From contig JAJYTD010000001.1 in NCBI GenBank assembly GCA_021793235.1, positions 62,001-126,000 on the forward strand: 64,000 bases of DNA, in the 5' to 3' direction. Below the pieces are notes generated by a model that did no database searches, was not told the origin of the DNA, and was given only the letters and a program-made list of their open reading frames with translations. This stretch comes from Actinomycetes bacterium. GTDB lineage: Bacteria > Actinomycetota > Actinomycetes > Streptosporangiales > Streptosporangiaceae. A program made the translations under genes and the position numbers. Below are positions 29,394 through 38,377 of this stretch, in pieces (the stretch's first letter is position 1; each line of letters begins with the position of its first letter).

Positions 29394-30271
29394 CGCTCGG
29401 CATCGGGCTGCTGCGGGTGCCCGGGGGGGACGGCGCCCCCGTGGGCGGGCGGCGGTGCTGCCTCGGGAGCCTGCGGCGGGGCGGGCGGCAGGAGCCGGCG
29501 CGCGAGGATCGTGCCGCCCGCGGTCGCTGCGGGGAACACCACCACGGCCACGAACGGGACCGCCAGTAGCAGGTAACTGGGGACCGAGAAGCCCAGCACC
29601 AGCATCCGCCGGGTGCCCATGTACCGGCGGCGGTCCTTCAGGGTGCGCAGGCCCCGCCGGTCGAACGCGGCACCCACCAGTTCCATGCACAGCATCCAGC
29701 CGCCGAAGACCGCCGAAACGACCGGGACCACGGTCTGTCCGACCACCGGGATGAACCCGGCGAAGAACATCGGGATGGTGACCACCGCGGTGATGAGGAT
29801 GAGCATGAGGGATTGCCGGACCGCCCGGAGCATCGATGCGGTGATCTTGTCCTCCAGCTCGGGCGGCACGTCGCCCAGCTCGTACTCGACCTCCTCGGCG
29901 ATCTTGTCATAGAGGGGGAACCCGAAGGCGAGGGTGAGCCCGGTGAACCCGACGACCATGATCAGCACAGCTCCGGCGACGACCACGATCCCCAGCGCGA
30001 TGCGCAGTGTCGCGCTCCAGCCGGTCGACCAGCCATCGGCGAATGGCGTCATCCAGGCTACGAGGGAGTCGATGTTCATCAGCAGCAGGACGAACGCGAC
30101 CACGAAGAGGACAGAGGTGATGAAGGGCGGGATGGCGCCCAGTAGGAAGAGCTTCGGCCGCCGTATGACCATGCCGAAACCGTGCAACAGGATGCCCACG
30201 CCGGAGAAGGCGTCACGAACCGGAGTATTCACGAGCCATGACGATAGCTTGTCAGCGGCCGTGGACAACAC
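29390..30271 (-). CDS. EI24 domain membrane protein (CysZ-like)
   Basis: The 293-residue protein has four strong hydrophobic segments: PPFITSVLFVVAFVLLLM, LGIVVVAGAVLIMVVGFTG, LMLILITAVVTIPMFFAG and VPSYLLLAVPFVAVVVFP. Its layout is that of the EI24/CysZ family of sulfate-transport-related and stress-induced membrane proteins. YMGTRRMLVLGF before the last segment is typical. The tail is Pro/Ala-rich. No sulfur genes are near, so transport of sulfate is not supported. The start is unclear: GTG 30271, or GTG 30232 giving the N-terminus MNTPVRDAF. Confidence 0.78.
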   Translation of the reverse strand: MLSTAADKLSSWLVNTPVRDAFSGVGILLHGFGMVIRRPKLFLLGAIPPFITSVLFVVAFVLLLMNIDSLVAWMTPFADGWSTGWSATLRIALGIVVVAGAVLIMVVGFTGLTLAFGFPLYDKIAEEVEYELGDVPPELEDKITASMLRAVRQSLMLILITAVVTIPMFFAGFIPVVGQTVVPVVSAVFGGWMLCMELVGAAFDRRGLRTLKDRRRYMGTRRMLVLGFSVPSYLLLAVPFVAVVVFPAATAGGTILARRLLPPAPPQAPEAAPPPAHGGAVPPGHPQQPDAER

Positions 30272-30327
30272 CGCCTAAGCACCAGAACCACCGGCTCGAA
30301 CCTGCCACGCCGAGGCCTGCGGCCGGA

Positions 30328-32037
30328 TCAACCAGGAAAACGGTTGGTGTAGCGGTGCAGCGCTGTACGGGCGGCTTTGCGTGTCCGGTTGTCGGGGTGG
30401 TTCCGGCCGAACCAGGCCAGTATGAACGCGCTCTCGGGGTGGCCGGTCCGTTCGGCCATGTCGAACAGCGCCAGGAGTTCGCGGACGCCGGCGGGCGGGT
30501 GACCACGGCTGCCGTCCTCGTCGTAGGTGCCCAGCCGCAGGCTCGCCGATATCCCGTCGAGTACGGAGTCGAGGCGGTCTTCCTCGCTGAGCTCCTCCTC
30601 CTTCAGGAAACCGGCATCGAATAGCCACACGCGCGCACGCGACCCGAACACCGGGTCGCTGCGCAGCTCCTCGTAAGCCGTCCGCGCCTCCAGCGCGTAC
30701 TCGGCGGTGACCGCGCTGACCACCGAGCGGTGTATGCAGTCGTCGCTGCGCCGGTAGACCTCCACCAGCTCCCGCATGGCCTGCCCGGTCCCGCGCGCAA
30801 GGATCCACTCCTCCAGCTCCCGCTCGCCGAACGGGTCTTCGGAGCCGGCGCGTTCAACGAGGACTTCAGCGTCCTCGGCCATGAGTTCGCCGTGGGTGCG
30901 CAGCCTCAGGTCATCAAGGGTGAGGTCCTCGAACCACAGCCACCATCCCAATGGGGTCAGCACCGCTCTGCGTTCGCCCGTGAACGCCTGGGGCTCCTCG
31001 TCCCACGACTCGGTCGCCACCGCACCCAGCGCGGCCAGTTCGTCCAGCACGGTCTCGGTCAGCTCGACGAAGGGAGCCAGGTCCGGCGGCACCGCGATGT
31101 CGTCCTCGGCGTCTGTGTCGGTGGCGATCAGCTGCGCCGCGATCGATGCGAGGGTGCCGAGTTCACGGCCCAGGGCCAGCGCGGTGAGGACGCCGCTGAT
31201 CACCGCGTCGGCTGTCGTTCCGTACGCTTCCTCGAATTCCGCTGTGCCCCCGGCCTGGGCGGGCAGCGTGTCCTGCAGCGACTCGAACTGCTCCCACCAT
31301 GCGGCTTCGAGCGGTTCCGGGCCGCCGGAGGGGTCGGCTTCGCCGGCGGCGCAAAGGTCGGCGACCACCGGTGAGGCGGCGATGGCTGCGGCGAGTTCGT
31401 CTTCGTCGGGCAGCACCGGCGCGGGCATAGAGTAGCCGTGCCGACCGTGGCCCTCGAACGGCGACGGCGGGTCTTCGAGCTCGCCGCGCGTGATCGCCCC
31501 GAGCGTCTCCCTGTCGAGCTCGATCTCACCGGAGTTCATGCTGTCTTCGAAGTCCCGGACCGCTTCGGGATCGGTCTGATCGACACCGTGGGCTTGCAGC
31601 ACCGTCTGCATGTACATGGCGATGTCGTTCTGCAGCGGGTCGGCCATGGCCTCCCGGTAGCTCTCCGCCAGTTTCTCCACCGTCGCAAAGAGCTCATCGG
31701 CGGAATCCGACCGGGGGTCCAGCCATCCGCGGTCACCCAGGAAGGACCACCAGGCGGACAGGGTCTGCGGGGTCGCGTCGATGTCGGCGGCCTCTAGCGG
31801 CACGCGCCGGGGCATCCAGTTCAGCAGCAGCGAGGCGACGTCGAAGGTGGTCCAGCGCGCGATCAGCCCGTCACCGCCGACGGTCGGCTCCCCGAACTTG
31901 TAGTCCAGGATGGCGGCGATGACCGCATCCGAGACCGCGGCTCCTGTGTCCTTCGCCCAGGCGGCAAGGGCACGGGTGAACCGCTGCCGGTAGTCGTCGA
32001 AGACCTCTTCGCCGGCATTGGTGAAGACCAGACGCAT
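30328..32037 (-). CDS. Unrecognised 569-residue acidic protein
   Basis: I cannot assign this protein. It begins MRLVFTNAGEEVFDDYRQRF and is acidic, helical and tryptophan-rich, with no signal peptide or membrane segment. Strings such as LTPLGWWLWFEDLTLDDL and WILARGTGQAMRELVEVYR suggest repeated helical pairs, and the final third (GVRELLALFDMAERTGHPES, FAWFGRNHPDNRTRKAARTAL in outline) looks HEAT-like. ATG 32037 follows GGGGAGTGAGC; the frame is open 48 codons further up but is Arg-rich there. It is a single gene between an EI24 protein and a divergent catalase. A scaffold-type role is only a guess. Confidence 0.75.
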   Translation of the reverse strand: MRLVFTNAGEEVFDDYRQRFTRALAAWAKDTGAAVSDAVIAAILDYKFGEPTVGGDGLIARWTTFDVASLLLNWMPRRVPLEAADIDATPQTLSAWWSFLGDRGWLDPRSDSADELFATVEKLAESYREAMADPLQNDIAMYMQTVLQAHGVDQTDPEAVRDFEDSMNSGEIELDRETLGAITRGELEDPPSPFEGHGRHGYSMPAPVLPDEDELAAAIAASPVVADLCAAGEADPSGGPEPLEAAWWEQFESLQDTLPAQAGGTAEFEEAYGTTADAVISGVLTALALGRELGTLASIAAQLIATDTDAEDDIAVPPDLAPFVELTETVLDELAALGAVATESWDEEPQAFTGERRAVLTPLGWWLWFEDLTLDDLRLRTHGELMAEDAEVLVERAGSEDPFGERELEEWILARGTGQAMRELVEVYRRSDDCIHRSVVSAVTAEYALEARTAYEELRSDPVFGSRARVWLFDAGFLKEEELSEEDRLDSVLDGISASLRLGTYDEDGSRGHPPAGVRELLALFDMAERTGHPESAFILAWFGRNHPDNRTRKAARTALHRYTNRFPG

Positions 32038-32457
32038 GCTCACTCCCCATTGTCGCGCGGGCGCCCGAACGCGGCCACGACGGGACAGCGGGACGGCGCC
32101 TCTGGTGCCCGCGGTGGCTGGAGAACACCTGAGGCGCTGTGGCCTACGGCCGCCTCCCGCCAAGTGTGGCAGCAGGGACACGTTCGCGCCGCCCTATCCA
32201 CAGACCGGCCCCCCCGCGGCCGGTGCGCGCATGGGGCGGCGCGAACGGCGGTTCAGTCGGTGAGCTGCTCGGCTGGTCCCCGAACGCCCGGTCCCCGAAC
32301 GCCCGGTCCTGCCTGGAGCAGCCGCATGGGGTCCGGCGGCGCAGGATGTAAGACGGGGGTCCTTTGCCGTGCGTGTTGATGCGGCGGTATCGGGTAGTGG
32401 GCGGCGTCGGACCGTGTCCGGAGAACAGAGCAGACAACAGTGGGGGGATGCGCGACC
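32038..32457. other. Divergent gap before catalase, with a tandem repeat
   Basis: No gene is seen. The unit GGTCCCCGAACGCCC occurs twice in tandem (32275-32289 and 32290-32304), followed by a partial third GGTCC. The last 90 bases are less GC-rich and should hold the catalase promoter. I found no clear Fur- or OxyR-type box. Confidence 0.45.
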
Positions 32458-34113
32458 ATGACCGACGTAGCCAGCCAGGGCAGCGGGCCGGGAGACCACC
32501 GCGAGGTGCTGACCAACCGCCAGGGACACCCGGTCTATGACAATCAGAATCAGCGCACTGTGGGGCCCCGCGGACCGGCGACGCTGGAGAACTACCAGTT
32601 CCTGGAGAAGATGAGCCACTTCGACCGGGAGCGCATCCCCGAAAGGGTGGTGCACGCCCGGGGCGTGACCGCGTTCGGGTTCTTCGAGGCCTACGGCACG
32701 TGGGGCGACGAACCGATCAGCCGCTACACCCGCGCCAAACTCTTCCAGGAGAAGGGCAAGCGGACCGACATCGCACTGCGGTTCTCCACGGTGATCGGCG
32801 GACGCGACTCTTCGGAGTGCGCCCGCGACCCGCGCGGGTTCGCGATCAAGTTCTACACCGAGGACGGCAACTGGGACCTGGTCGGCAACAACCTCGCGGT
32901 CTTCTTCATTCGCGACGCGATCAAGTTCCCCGACGTCATCCATGCTCTGAAACCGGACCCGGTGACGTTCCACCAGGAGCCCAACCGGATCTTCGACTTC
33001 ATGTCGCAGACCCCCGAATGCATGCACATGCTGGTCAACCTGTTCAGCCCGCGCGGCATCCCGGCGGACTACCGGCACCAGCAGGGGTTCGGCGTCAACA
33101 CCTACAAGTGGGCCAACGCCGACGGCGACACCGTCCTGGTCAAGTACACGTGGATGCCCAAGCAGGGGGTGGCGTCCATGACCGAGGAGGACGCGGCCAA
33201 CATCCAAGCCACCGAGACCGGACACGCCACCAAGGACCTGCACGATGCGATCAACCGGGGCGACTACCCGGAGTGGGAGCTGCTCGTGCAGATGATGAGC
33301 GACGACGAACACCCCGAGCTCGGCTTCGACCCGCTCGACGATACCAAGACATGGCCGGAGCACGAGTTCCCGCCGAAGCCGGTGGGGCGGATCGTGCTCG
33401 ACCGCAACGTCTCCAACAATTTCCTGGAGAACGAGCAGATCTCCTTCGGCACGGGTGTGCTGGTCGACGGACTGGACTTCTCCGACGACAAGATGCTGGT
33501 CGGTCGCACCTTCTCCTACAGCGACACCCAGCGCTACCGGGTCGGCCCCAACTACCTGCAGCTTCCGGTCAACCGGCCGAAGGCGCCGGTCCACACCAAC
33601 CAGCGCGACGGCCTGATGGCCTACGAGCAGGACAGCGAGGGAGCCGACCAGCACATCAACTACGAACCCTCGATCACCGACGGACTGCGAGAGGCCCAGT
33701 ACCCGACCCATGACGTGCAGGGCCCGGAGATCCGGGGGCGGCTCACCCGGGCGCGCATCCCGCGCACCAACGACTACCAGCAGGCCGGGCAGCGCTACCT
33801 GCTGATGGAGCAGTGGGAACGCGACGACCTGGTGCACAACTTCACCACACAGCTCCAGCAGTGCGACCGGCCCATTCAGGAGCGGATGGTCTGGCATCTC
33901 CTACTCGTCGAGGACGACCTGGGGCTGCGCGTGGGCGAGAACCTGGGCATCGGGCCCGACGATGTCGCCCACCTCGAACCGCTGCAGAGCCAGACACTCA
34001 CCGATGAGGACCGCACCCGGCTGGCCTCGCTGGGCCGGAACGGTCCGCGCGACGTCAGCGGACTCACCATGACCCACTGCGTCCCCAACGAGCGCCGCGT
34101 CACCGCACGCTGA
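32458..34113 (+). CDS. Monofunctional heme catalase
   Basis: The 551-residue enzyme splits hydrogen peroxide. The distal histidine is H66 in [12 protein letters not shown]; the catalytic asparagine lies in [14 protein letters not shown] (about 144); the proximal heme ligand is Y354 in [12 protein letters not shown]. The N-terminal [22 protein letters not shown] (in two joined parts) is standard for small-subunit catalases. ATG 32458 sits behind GGGGGG; the frame opens six codons earlier. It is divergent from the unrecognised 569-residue gene. A strong hairpin ends the gene. Confidence 0.95.
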   Translation: MTDVASQGSGPGDHREVLTNRQGHPVYDNQNQRTVGPRGPATLENYQFLEKMSHFDRERIPERVVHARGVTAFGFFEAYGTWGDEPISRYTRAKLFQEKGKRTDIALRFSTVIGGRDSSECARDPRGFAIKFYTEDGNWDLVGNNLAVFFIRDAIKFPDVIHALKPDPVTFHQEPNRIFDFMSQTPECMHMLVNLFSPRGIPADYRHQQGFGVNTYKWANADGDTVLVKYTWMPKQGVASMTEEDAANIQATETGHATKDLHDAINRGDYPEWELLVQMMSDDEHPELGFDPLDDTKTWPEHEFPPKPVGRIVLDRNVSNNFLENEQISFGTGVLVDGLDFSDDKMLVGRTFSYSDTQRYRVGPNYLQLPVNRPKAPVHTNQRDGLMAYEQDSEGADQHINYEPSITDGLREAQYPTHDVQGPEIRGRLTRARIPRTNDYQQAGQRYLLMEQWERDDLVHNFTTQLQQCDRPIQERMVWHLLLVEDDLGLRVGENLGIGPDDVAHLEPLQSQTLTDEDRTRLASLGRNGPRDVSGLTMTHCVPNERRVTAR

Positions 34114-34116
34114 CTT

Positions 34117-34145
34117 CGGCCGACGAGGGCACCCCTCGTCGGCCG
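34117..34145. terminator. Hairpin between convergent catalase and DUF2252 genes
   Basis: CGGCCGACGAGGG (34117-34129) pairs perfectly over 13 bp with 34133-34145 around CAC. It is four bases after the catalase stop and may serve both strands. Confidence 0.65.
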
Positions 34146-34194
34146 GTCCCGCTCTGTCCTGGCGCGCGGGGACGCGCACGCCGAACGCGTCCAC

Positions 34195-35544
34195 TCACTC
34201 GGAACCGCTGGAGCGCACACCCGGAATGGTGTTGTTGCGGAATGCGTCCACGAAAAGGGCGCGGTCCTTGCGTGCCTGCTCGGCGTAGTCCCGGGCGAAG
34301 TCGATGTTCCAGGCGATGAACTCCGCTTCGCGGCCGTCCAGGACGTCCATGATGGCGTCCTCGGTCTGGAAGGGGACCAGAGACTGGTCGGAGTCGCTAT
34401 CGGAGACGCAGTGGGCCTTGGCGGTGGCCCGGCCCAGGTACGTCATGACCGGGCCGACATCTTCGGGCTCGGTGAGCTCGCTCCAGTCCAGATCGGCCAC
34501 GTAGGGGGAGAGCTCGGAGACGACGAACCCGGCGCCGTTGATTTCGGTGTGGCCGAGCAGCGGGTCGGCATGGGCCTGCAGAGCACGCTGGGAGACGGCG
34601 GTGCGGTGCCCGTTGTGGGTGAAGTATCCGCTGATCCCGGCGTCGGTGACGATCCGGGACGGCGCGGCCACGTTGCCCTGCTTCATCGAGAGGACGATGT
34701 CGTTGTCCAGGGCTTCGGTGAAGCCCTCGATGAGGACGTTGTATGCGGGTAGCCCCGCGCTGCCGATGCCGAACCCGGACTTGCCGACGATGTCCTTCAC
34801 CCGGTAGGCGATCGATGCATAGCGCTTGTCGCCGGGGATGGTGGAGCGGTAGGCCTCGAAGGCCGCACACACCATGGCGTACTCGTCCTCTGGCAGCCGC
34901 CGCACGCCCGGTCCGTCACGGAACCGGCGGTCGTAGCCATCGAGGGTGGTCATCGAGTCCAGCAGTGCGACACGGCTGTTCATCCTGCTGCGCTGCAGCA
35001 CTTCGTGGATGGCGCCGTCTGTGTTGTCGAGCCGCAGCGAGAACCGTTCGTCGCCGGTGTTCTCGGCGAACCAGCGCACCTGGTCGATGTAGGCGCGTAC
35101 ATAGGTCGACACCAGGCGGTCGATGTCGTCGTCGGAGAGGGCCTTGCGCCAGGACAGCAGCGCGACGCTGGCCACGAACCGCTGCACATCCCAGGTGAAG
35201 TGGCCCAGGTAGGCCTCATCGAAGTCGTTGACGTCGAAGATGAGGTGGCCCTGGGAATTCATGTAGGTGCCGAAGTTCTCGGCGTGCAGGTCGCCTTGGA
35301 TCCACACCCGTGAGGTCCGTTCGTCGGCCCACGGGTCCTTCTGGGTGGCGACATCGGCGTAGAACAGGCATGCGCTGCCGCGGTAGAACGCGAACGGGTC
35401 GGCGGCCATCTTGCGGAACTTGGTCCGAAAGGCGTGGGGGTTGGCCTTCATCAGCTCGGAGAACGCGTCGACGAGGATGGCGACGATCTGCTCTTGGCGG
35501 TCGTCGGCGGAGGGGGCGTGCGCCATTGTGCGGAGGTCTGACAT
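34195..35544 (-). CDS. DUF2252 family protein (kinase-like fold)
   Basis: The 449-residue protein matches DUF2252 throughout: FRTKFRKMAADPFAFYRGSA, WIQGDLHAENFGTYMNSQG and LIFDVNDFDEAYLGHFTWDV. The pair GDLHAENF and FDVNDFDE resembles the catalytic loop and metal-binding aspartate of aminoglycoside-phosphotransferase-like kinases, so a phosphotransferase is plausible; no substrate is known for the family. The frame extends to 36000, but ATG 35544 gives the family start. It is 13 bases after the helicase gene on the same strand, possibly co-transcribed. Confidence 0.87.
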   Translation of the reverse strand: MSDLRTMAHAPSADDRQEQIVAILVDAFSELMKANPHAFRTKFRKMAADPFAFYRGSACLFYADVATQKDPWADERTSRVWIQGDLHAENFGTYMNSQGHLIFDVNDFDEAYLGHFTWDVQRFVASVALLSWRKALSDDDIDRLVSTYVRAYIDQVRWFAENTGDERFSLRLDNTDGAIHEVLQRSRMNSRVALLDSMTTLDGYDRRFRDGPGVRRLPEDEYAMVCAAFEAYRSTIPGDKRYASIAYRVKDIVGKSGFGIGSAGLPAYNVLIEGFTEALDNDIVLSMKQGNVAAPSRIVTDAGISGYFTHNGHRTAVSQRALQAHADPLLGHTEINGAGFVVSELSPYVADLDWSELTEPEDVGPVMTYLGRATAKAHCVSDSDSDQSLVPFQTEDAIMDVLDGREAEFIAWNIDFARDYAEQARKDRALFVDAFRNNTIPGVRSSGSE

Positions 35545-35557
35545 GCCCTTAATGGTC

Positions 35558-37921
35558 TCACTGGTTCGATTGGCTTCCGGCCCTGTTCGCCAGAGCGTGA
35601 TCTGCCCCCGGGGACGGCTTCCGCACCGGTTTCGCCGGGGGGTGGAGAGGGAGGAACCGGCTGGGCGCGCCGTGCCAACTGACGTAGAGGTGCTCCCTGG
35701 CGCGAGTGCAGGCGACGTAGAGGAGGGAGCGCTGGGCGTCGAGGTCGGCCTGGTACTGGTGTTCGTCGATGTCAGCGCTGGTGACACGGTCCATCTGCGG
35801 TAGTGCGTCGGCGGTGGCGCCGCTGACGGCGACGGCGCGGAATTCCAGGCCCTTGACGCCGTGCATGGTGGTGACGCGGACGGCGTTGGCGGTGTCGGTG
35901 ACGGCGTGCTCCCGCGGGTTGAATATGGCAGCCGGTAGGGAGCGGGCGCGCAGGTGGGCGGCAACGGAGTCGCGGAGCCGGTTGGTGCGCGCCGTGACAC
36001 AGATATCGCCGGGGGCGATGCCGTCGGTGAGCCAGCGCCGCACGCGGTCGGCCAGAGCGTCCAGTTCGGCGGGCTCGTCGGGCGCGCCGAACAGTTCGGG
36101 CGGTGGGCCGCTGAGCACGCAGCGGGTGGAACCGGCCGGTTCGGGCACCGATGCGCCGAGTTCGCTCACCGCCTGCCCGTGCAGGATGCCTTCGGCCCAG
36201 GTGAGGATCTCCTCGGTGGTGCGGTAGTTGACACGCAGCGGGTAGGAACGGCCGACGACCTCGATGCCCAGTTGTTTGAAGGAGACCGTGTTGTCGTAGA
36301 TCCGCTGCCGGTTGTCGCCCGCGATGAACATGTCGTTGGGCCCGTAGTCCACAGCCGCACGCAGAGTACGCCACTGCGCCGGGTGGAGGTCTTGGGCCTC
36401 GTCGACCACCACATTGGTGTAGGGCTTCTCCTGCCGGGCGGCGAGGATACGGGCGGCCTCGGCGTGCAGGTCCTCGGCCGGGAGCCGGCGACTGTTGCGC
36501 ATCATGGCGCGCGCCTCGCTGATCGCGTGCCAGACATCGCGCCGCTGGGCGGTGTTCAGCGGGATGCTGCGGCCGCGCCGCGCATCCGGGTCGAGGTAGC
36601 CCTCCAGGGTGCTGATGCCCTGTGCCATGACAACGTGCCGGTATTCGGAGAACAGGAAGTCGACCGGCCATGGGAGCCGGTGCTGACGGCTGTAGTTGGC
36701 GAAGACCCCGCGGGTGTCGGTGCGCAGCCGGACGTCGGGGTGGACCGCCTTGACCACGTCCAGCGCGAGTTTGTCGGTGGTGACCACGTCGACGTCTGCC
36801 ACGAGTTCCGGGGGCAGCAGCAGCGCCAGGTTGCGTCTGAGCGACTCCACCAGGGCGTTGGTGAAGCTGGTCAGCAGCACACGGCCGGCCAGCGGCAGGT
36901 GCTCTGCCAGGTAGCGCACACGGTGCAGGGCCACGACGGTCTTGCCGGTCCCCGGGCCGCCCGACACCTTGGCCGGGCCGTTGAACCGCGGCCGGTAGGC
37001 GAGGTCGCGCTGCTTGGGGTGCAGGTAGATGCGCCAGGCATTGAACTCTCCGGCGAGGACGTCTTCGATCTCCTGGTCGTCGTTGACCACGACGACGCGT
37101 TCGCGGGTGTGGCGTATCGCGGTGTCGTAGTCGTCGGGGGCTACCGCGCCGACAGCGGGACGGCGGGGAACGACGACCTCCTGCAGCACGCGCTGTACCG
37201 AGTGCCCCTCGGCAAGGGCGCGGAGTACGTCGTACTGGTCCTGGGGGAGGGCCGGTCCCCAGTCCCGAAGCTCGCGGTAGGAGCCGAGGGAGCGGCAGAA
37301 CTCCCGGATCTGTGCGTCGATGCCCAACCGGGCCAAGTCGTGGTCGCTGATGTGGTGGAACAGAGGCGGTGGCGCAGCAGCATGGGCACGGCTTCCGCTC
37401 GGCCGGGCCCCCGCGGCGGGCCGGTCTGCTGCACTGGGCCGCACCTGCTCGCCAGGCTGCTCCGGGCGGACCCGGCCATGCCCGCTGTTTCCGGCTTTCT
37501 CCTGCCGTGCGGCGGCTGCTGCGGCGCGGCCACCGATACGCCCGTGTTCTGTTCTGCCCGCCTGTTCCAGCGCGGTGGCGTCGCGGCGCTCCAGTGTGCC
37601 CATGACCGTGTTGACGTCGTGCCGCTGATCGCCGGCCCACTCTTCCGCGGCTTCCCGGGGCAACAGGTGCACCAGCAGGAAGGTCTCGCCGGATTCAGGT
37701 GCGAGCATCACGCCGGTCCAGGAGTCGCTGATGCGGAAGGTCCGCACGCGCGGGTCCTGGCCCGCGGGCAGTGTTCGGACTCGCAGGTCGGGGTGGGCCA
37801 TCAGCGCGTCGAGTGAGAGTTCGCGGAACTTGCGCGTGACGGCGAGCAGCCGCTCACGGGTCGGCCGGTCGAGCTTGTCGTACTGGGGGAGACATGTCGC
37901 ATCGATGGCCAGTTGCGGCAT
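35558..37921 (-). CDS. UvrD/Rep-type superfamily 1 helicase with an extra N-terminal module
   Basis: The 787-residue protein is a 3'-5' SF1A helicase: Walker A GGPGTGKT at 321-328, TSFTNALVESLRR, Walker B VVVDEAQD ending at 511, GDNRQRIYDN, VNYRTTEEI, TMHGVKGLEF and VACTRAREHLYV. Ahead of it lie about 115 residues (AIDATCLPQYDKLDRPTRER...RTFRISDSWTGVMLAPESG...FLLVHLLPREAAEEWA) whose pattern resembles a RelE/ParE-like fold, then a disordered Ala/Arg linker (about 120-185). The fusion is familiar in actinobacterial and proteobacterial helicases of unknown role. DNA repair, or defence against foreign DNA, is plausible. It is divergent from the STAND gene across 456 bases. Confidence 0.88.
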   Translation of the reverse strand: MPQLAIDATCLPQYDKLDRPTRERLLAVTRKFRELSLDALMAHPDLRVRTLPAGQDPRVRTFRISDSWTGVMLAPESGETFLLVHLLPREAAEEWAGDQRHDVNTVMGTLERRDATALEQAGRTEHGRIGGRAAAAAARQEKAGNSGHGRVRPEQPGEQVRPSAADRPAAGARPSGSRAHAAAPPPLFHHISDHDLARLGIDAQIREFCRSLGSYRELRDWGPALPQDQYDVLRALAEGHSVQRVLQEVVVPRRPAVGAVAPDDYDTAIRHTRERVVVVNDDQEIEDVLAGEFNAWRIYLHPKQRDLAYRPRFNGPAKVSGGPGTGKTVVALHRVRYLAEHLPLAGRVLLTSFTNALVESLRRNLALLLPPELVADVDVVTTDKLALDVVKAVHPDVRLRTDTRGVFANYSRQHRLPWPVDFLFSEYRHVVMAQGISTLEGYLDPDARRGRSIPLNTAQRRDVWHAISEARAMMRNSRRLPAEDLHAEAARILAARQEKPYTNVVVDEAQDLHPAQWRTLRAAVDYGPNDMFIAGDNRQRIYDNTVSFKQLGIEVVGRSYPLRVNYRTTEEILTWAEGILHGQAVSELGASVPEPAGSTRCVLSGPPPELFGAPDEPAELDALADRVRRWLTDGIAPGDICVTARTNRLRDSVAAHLRARSLPAAIFNPREHAVTDTANAVRVTTMHGVKGLEFRAVAVSGATADALPQMDRVTSADIDEHQYQADLDAQRSLLYVACTRAREHLYVSWHGAPSRFLPLHPPAKPVRKPSPGADHALANRAGSQSNQ

Positions 37922-38377
37922 GGGCCTCCTTTGCCATGGGCTCGCCTACGCCGAGGACCCGCACGGTGAGTACTTCCCTTTCGTTCTAACCGATGGCAGT
38001 GACAAAAAGGAGGGAATGGTCCGTTTTTTCTTTTTCAGTGTCGCCGCCGGGAGGTGTACCTGCGGGAACAGGTGGCCGGTACCGGAGGCGCCAGGGGAGG
38101 GAAGAAGCCGGTGAATTCCGGTGATTGGGTCGGATTCGAATAGGCGGCCCCGGAAAGCGCTCACGAGGCGGGCCCGCGGCCGCTTCTCTCAGGAGCCGCA
38201 CTAGAACGGAGCGGCTTCAATGTGATGAGAATCACCAAGAGGGACGTTTGACGGCAAATCACCTCGTGGTTTTCCGGGAAGGCTGGACACAACGGTCCCG
38301 GACCCGAAACATGGGGCGCGGCAACGCATGACGATCGGAGCGCCCCCCTTTCAATGGCGCTCCTGAAAGGTGCTGGG
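37922..38377. other. Divergent gap between the helicase and STAND genes
   Basis: No gene is convincing. AAAAAG (38004-38009) and CTTTTT near 38030 bracket an unusually AT-rich patch. TGTGATGAGAATCAC near 38221 contains a short dyad. An 8-bp inverted repeat GGAGCGCC/GGCGCTCC (38337-38344 and 38356-38363) overlaps the possible ATG at 38354 and could hide it in a stem. The region is long enough for independent control of both genes. Confidence 0.45.

Noticed and set aside
32194-33897. 567-residue minus-strand frame opposite catalase
   Set aside because: Catalase motifs on the plus strand are complete; the reverse frame is a codon-bias artefact.
35954-37816. 620-residue plus-strand frame opposite the helicase
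   Set aside because: All helicase motifs lie on the minus strand in order; the plus frame is a shadow.
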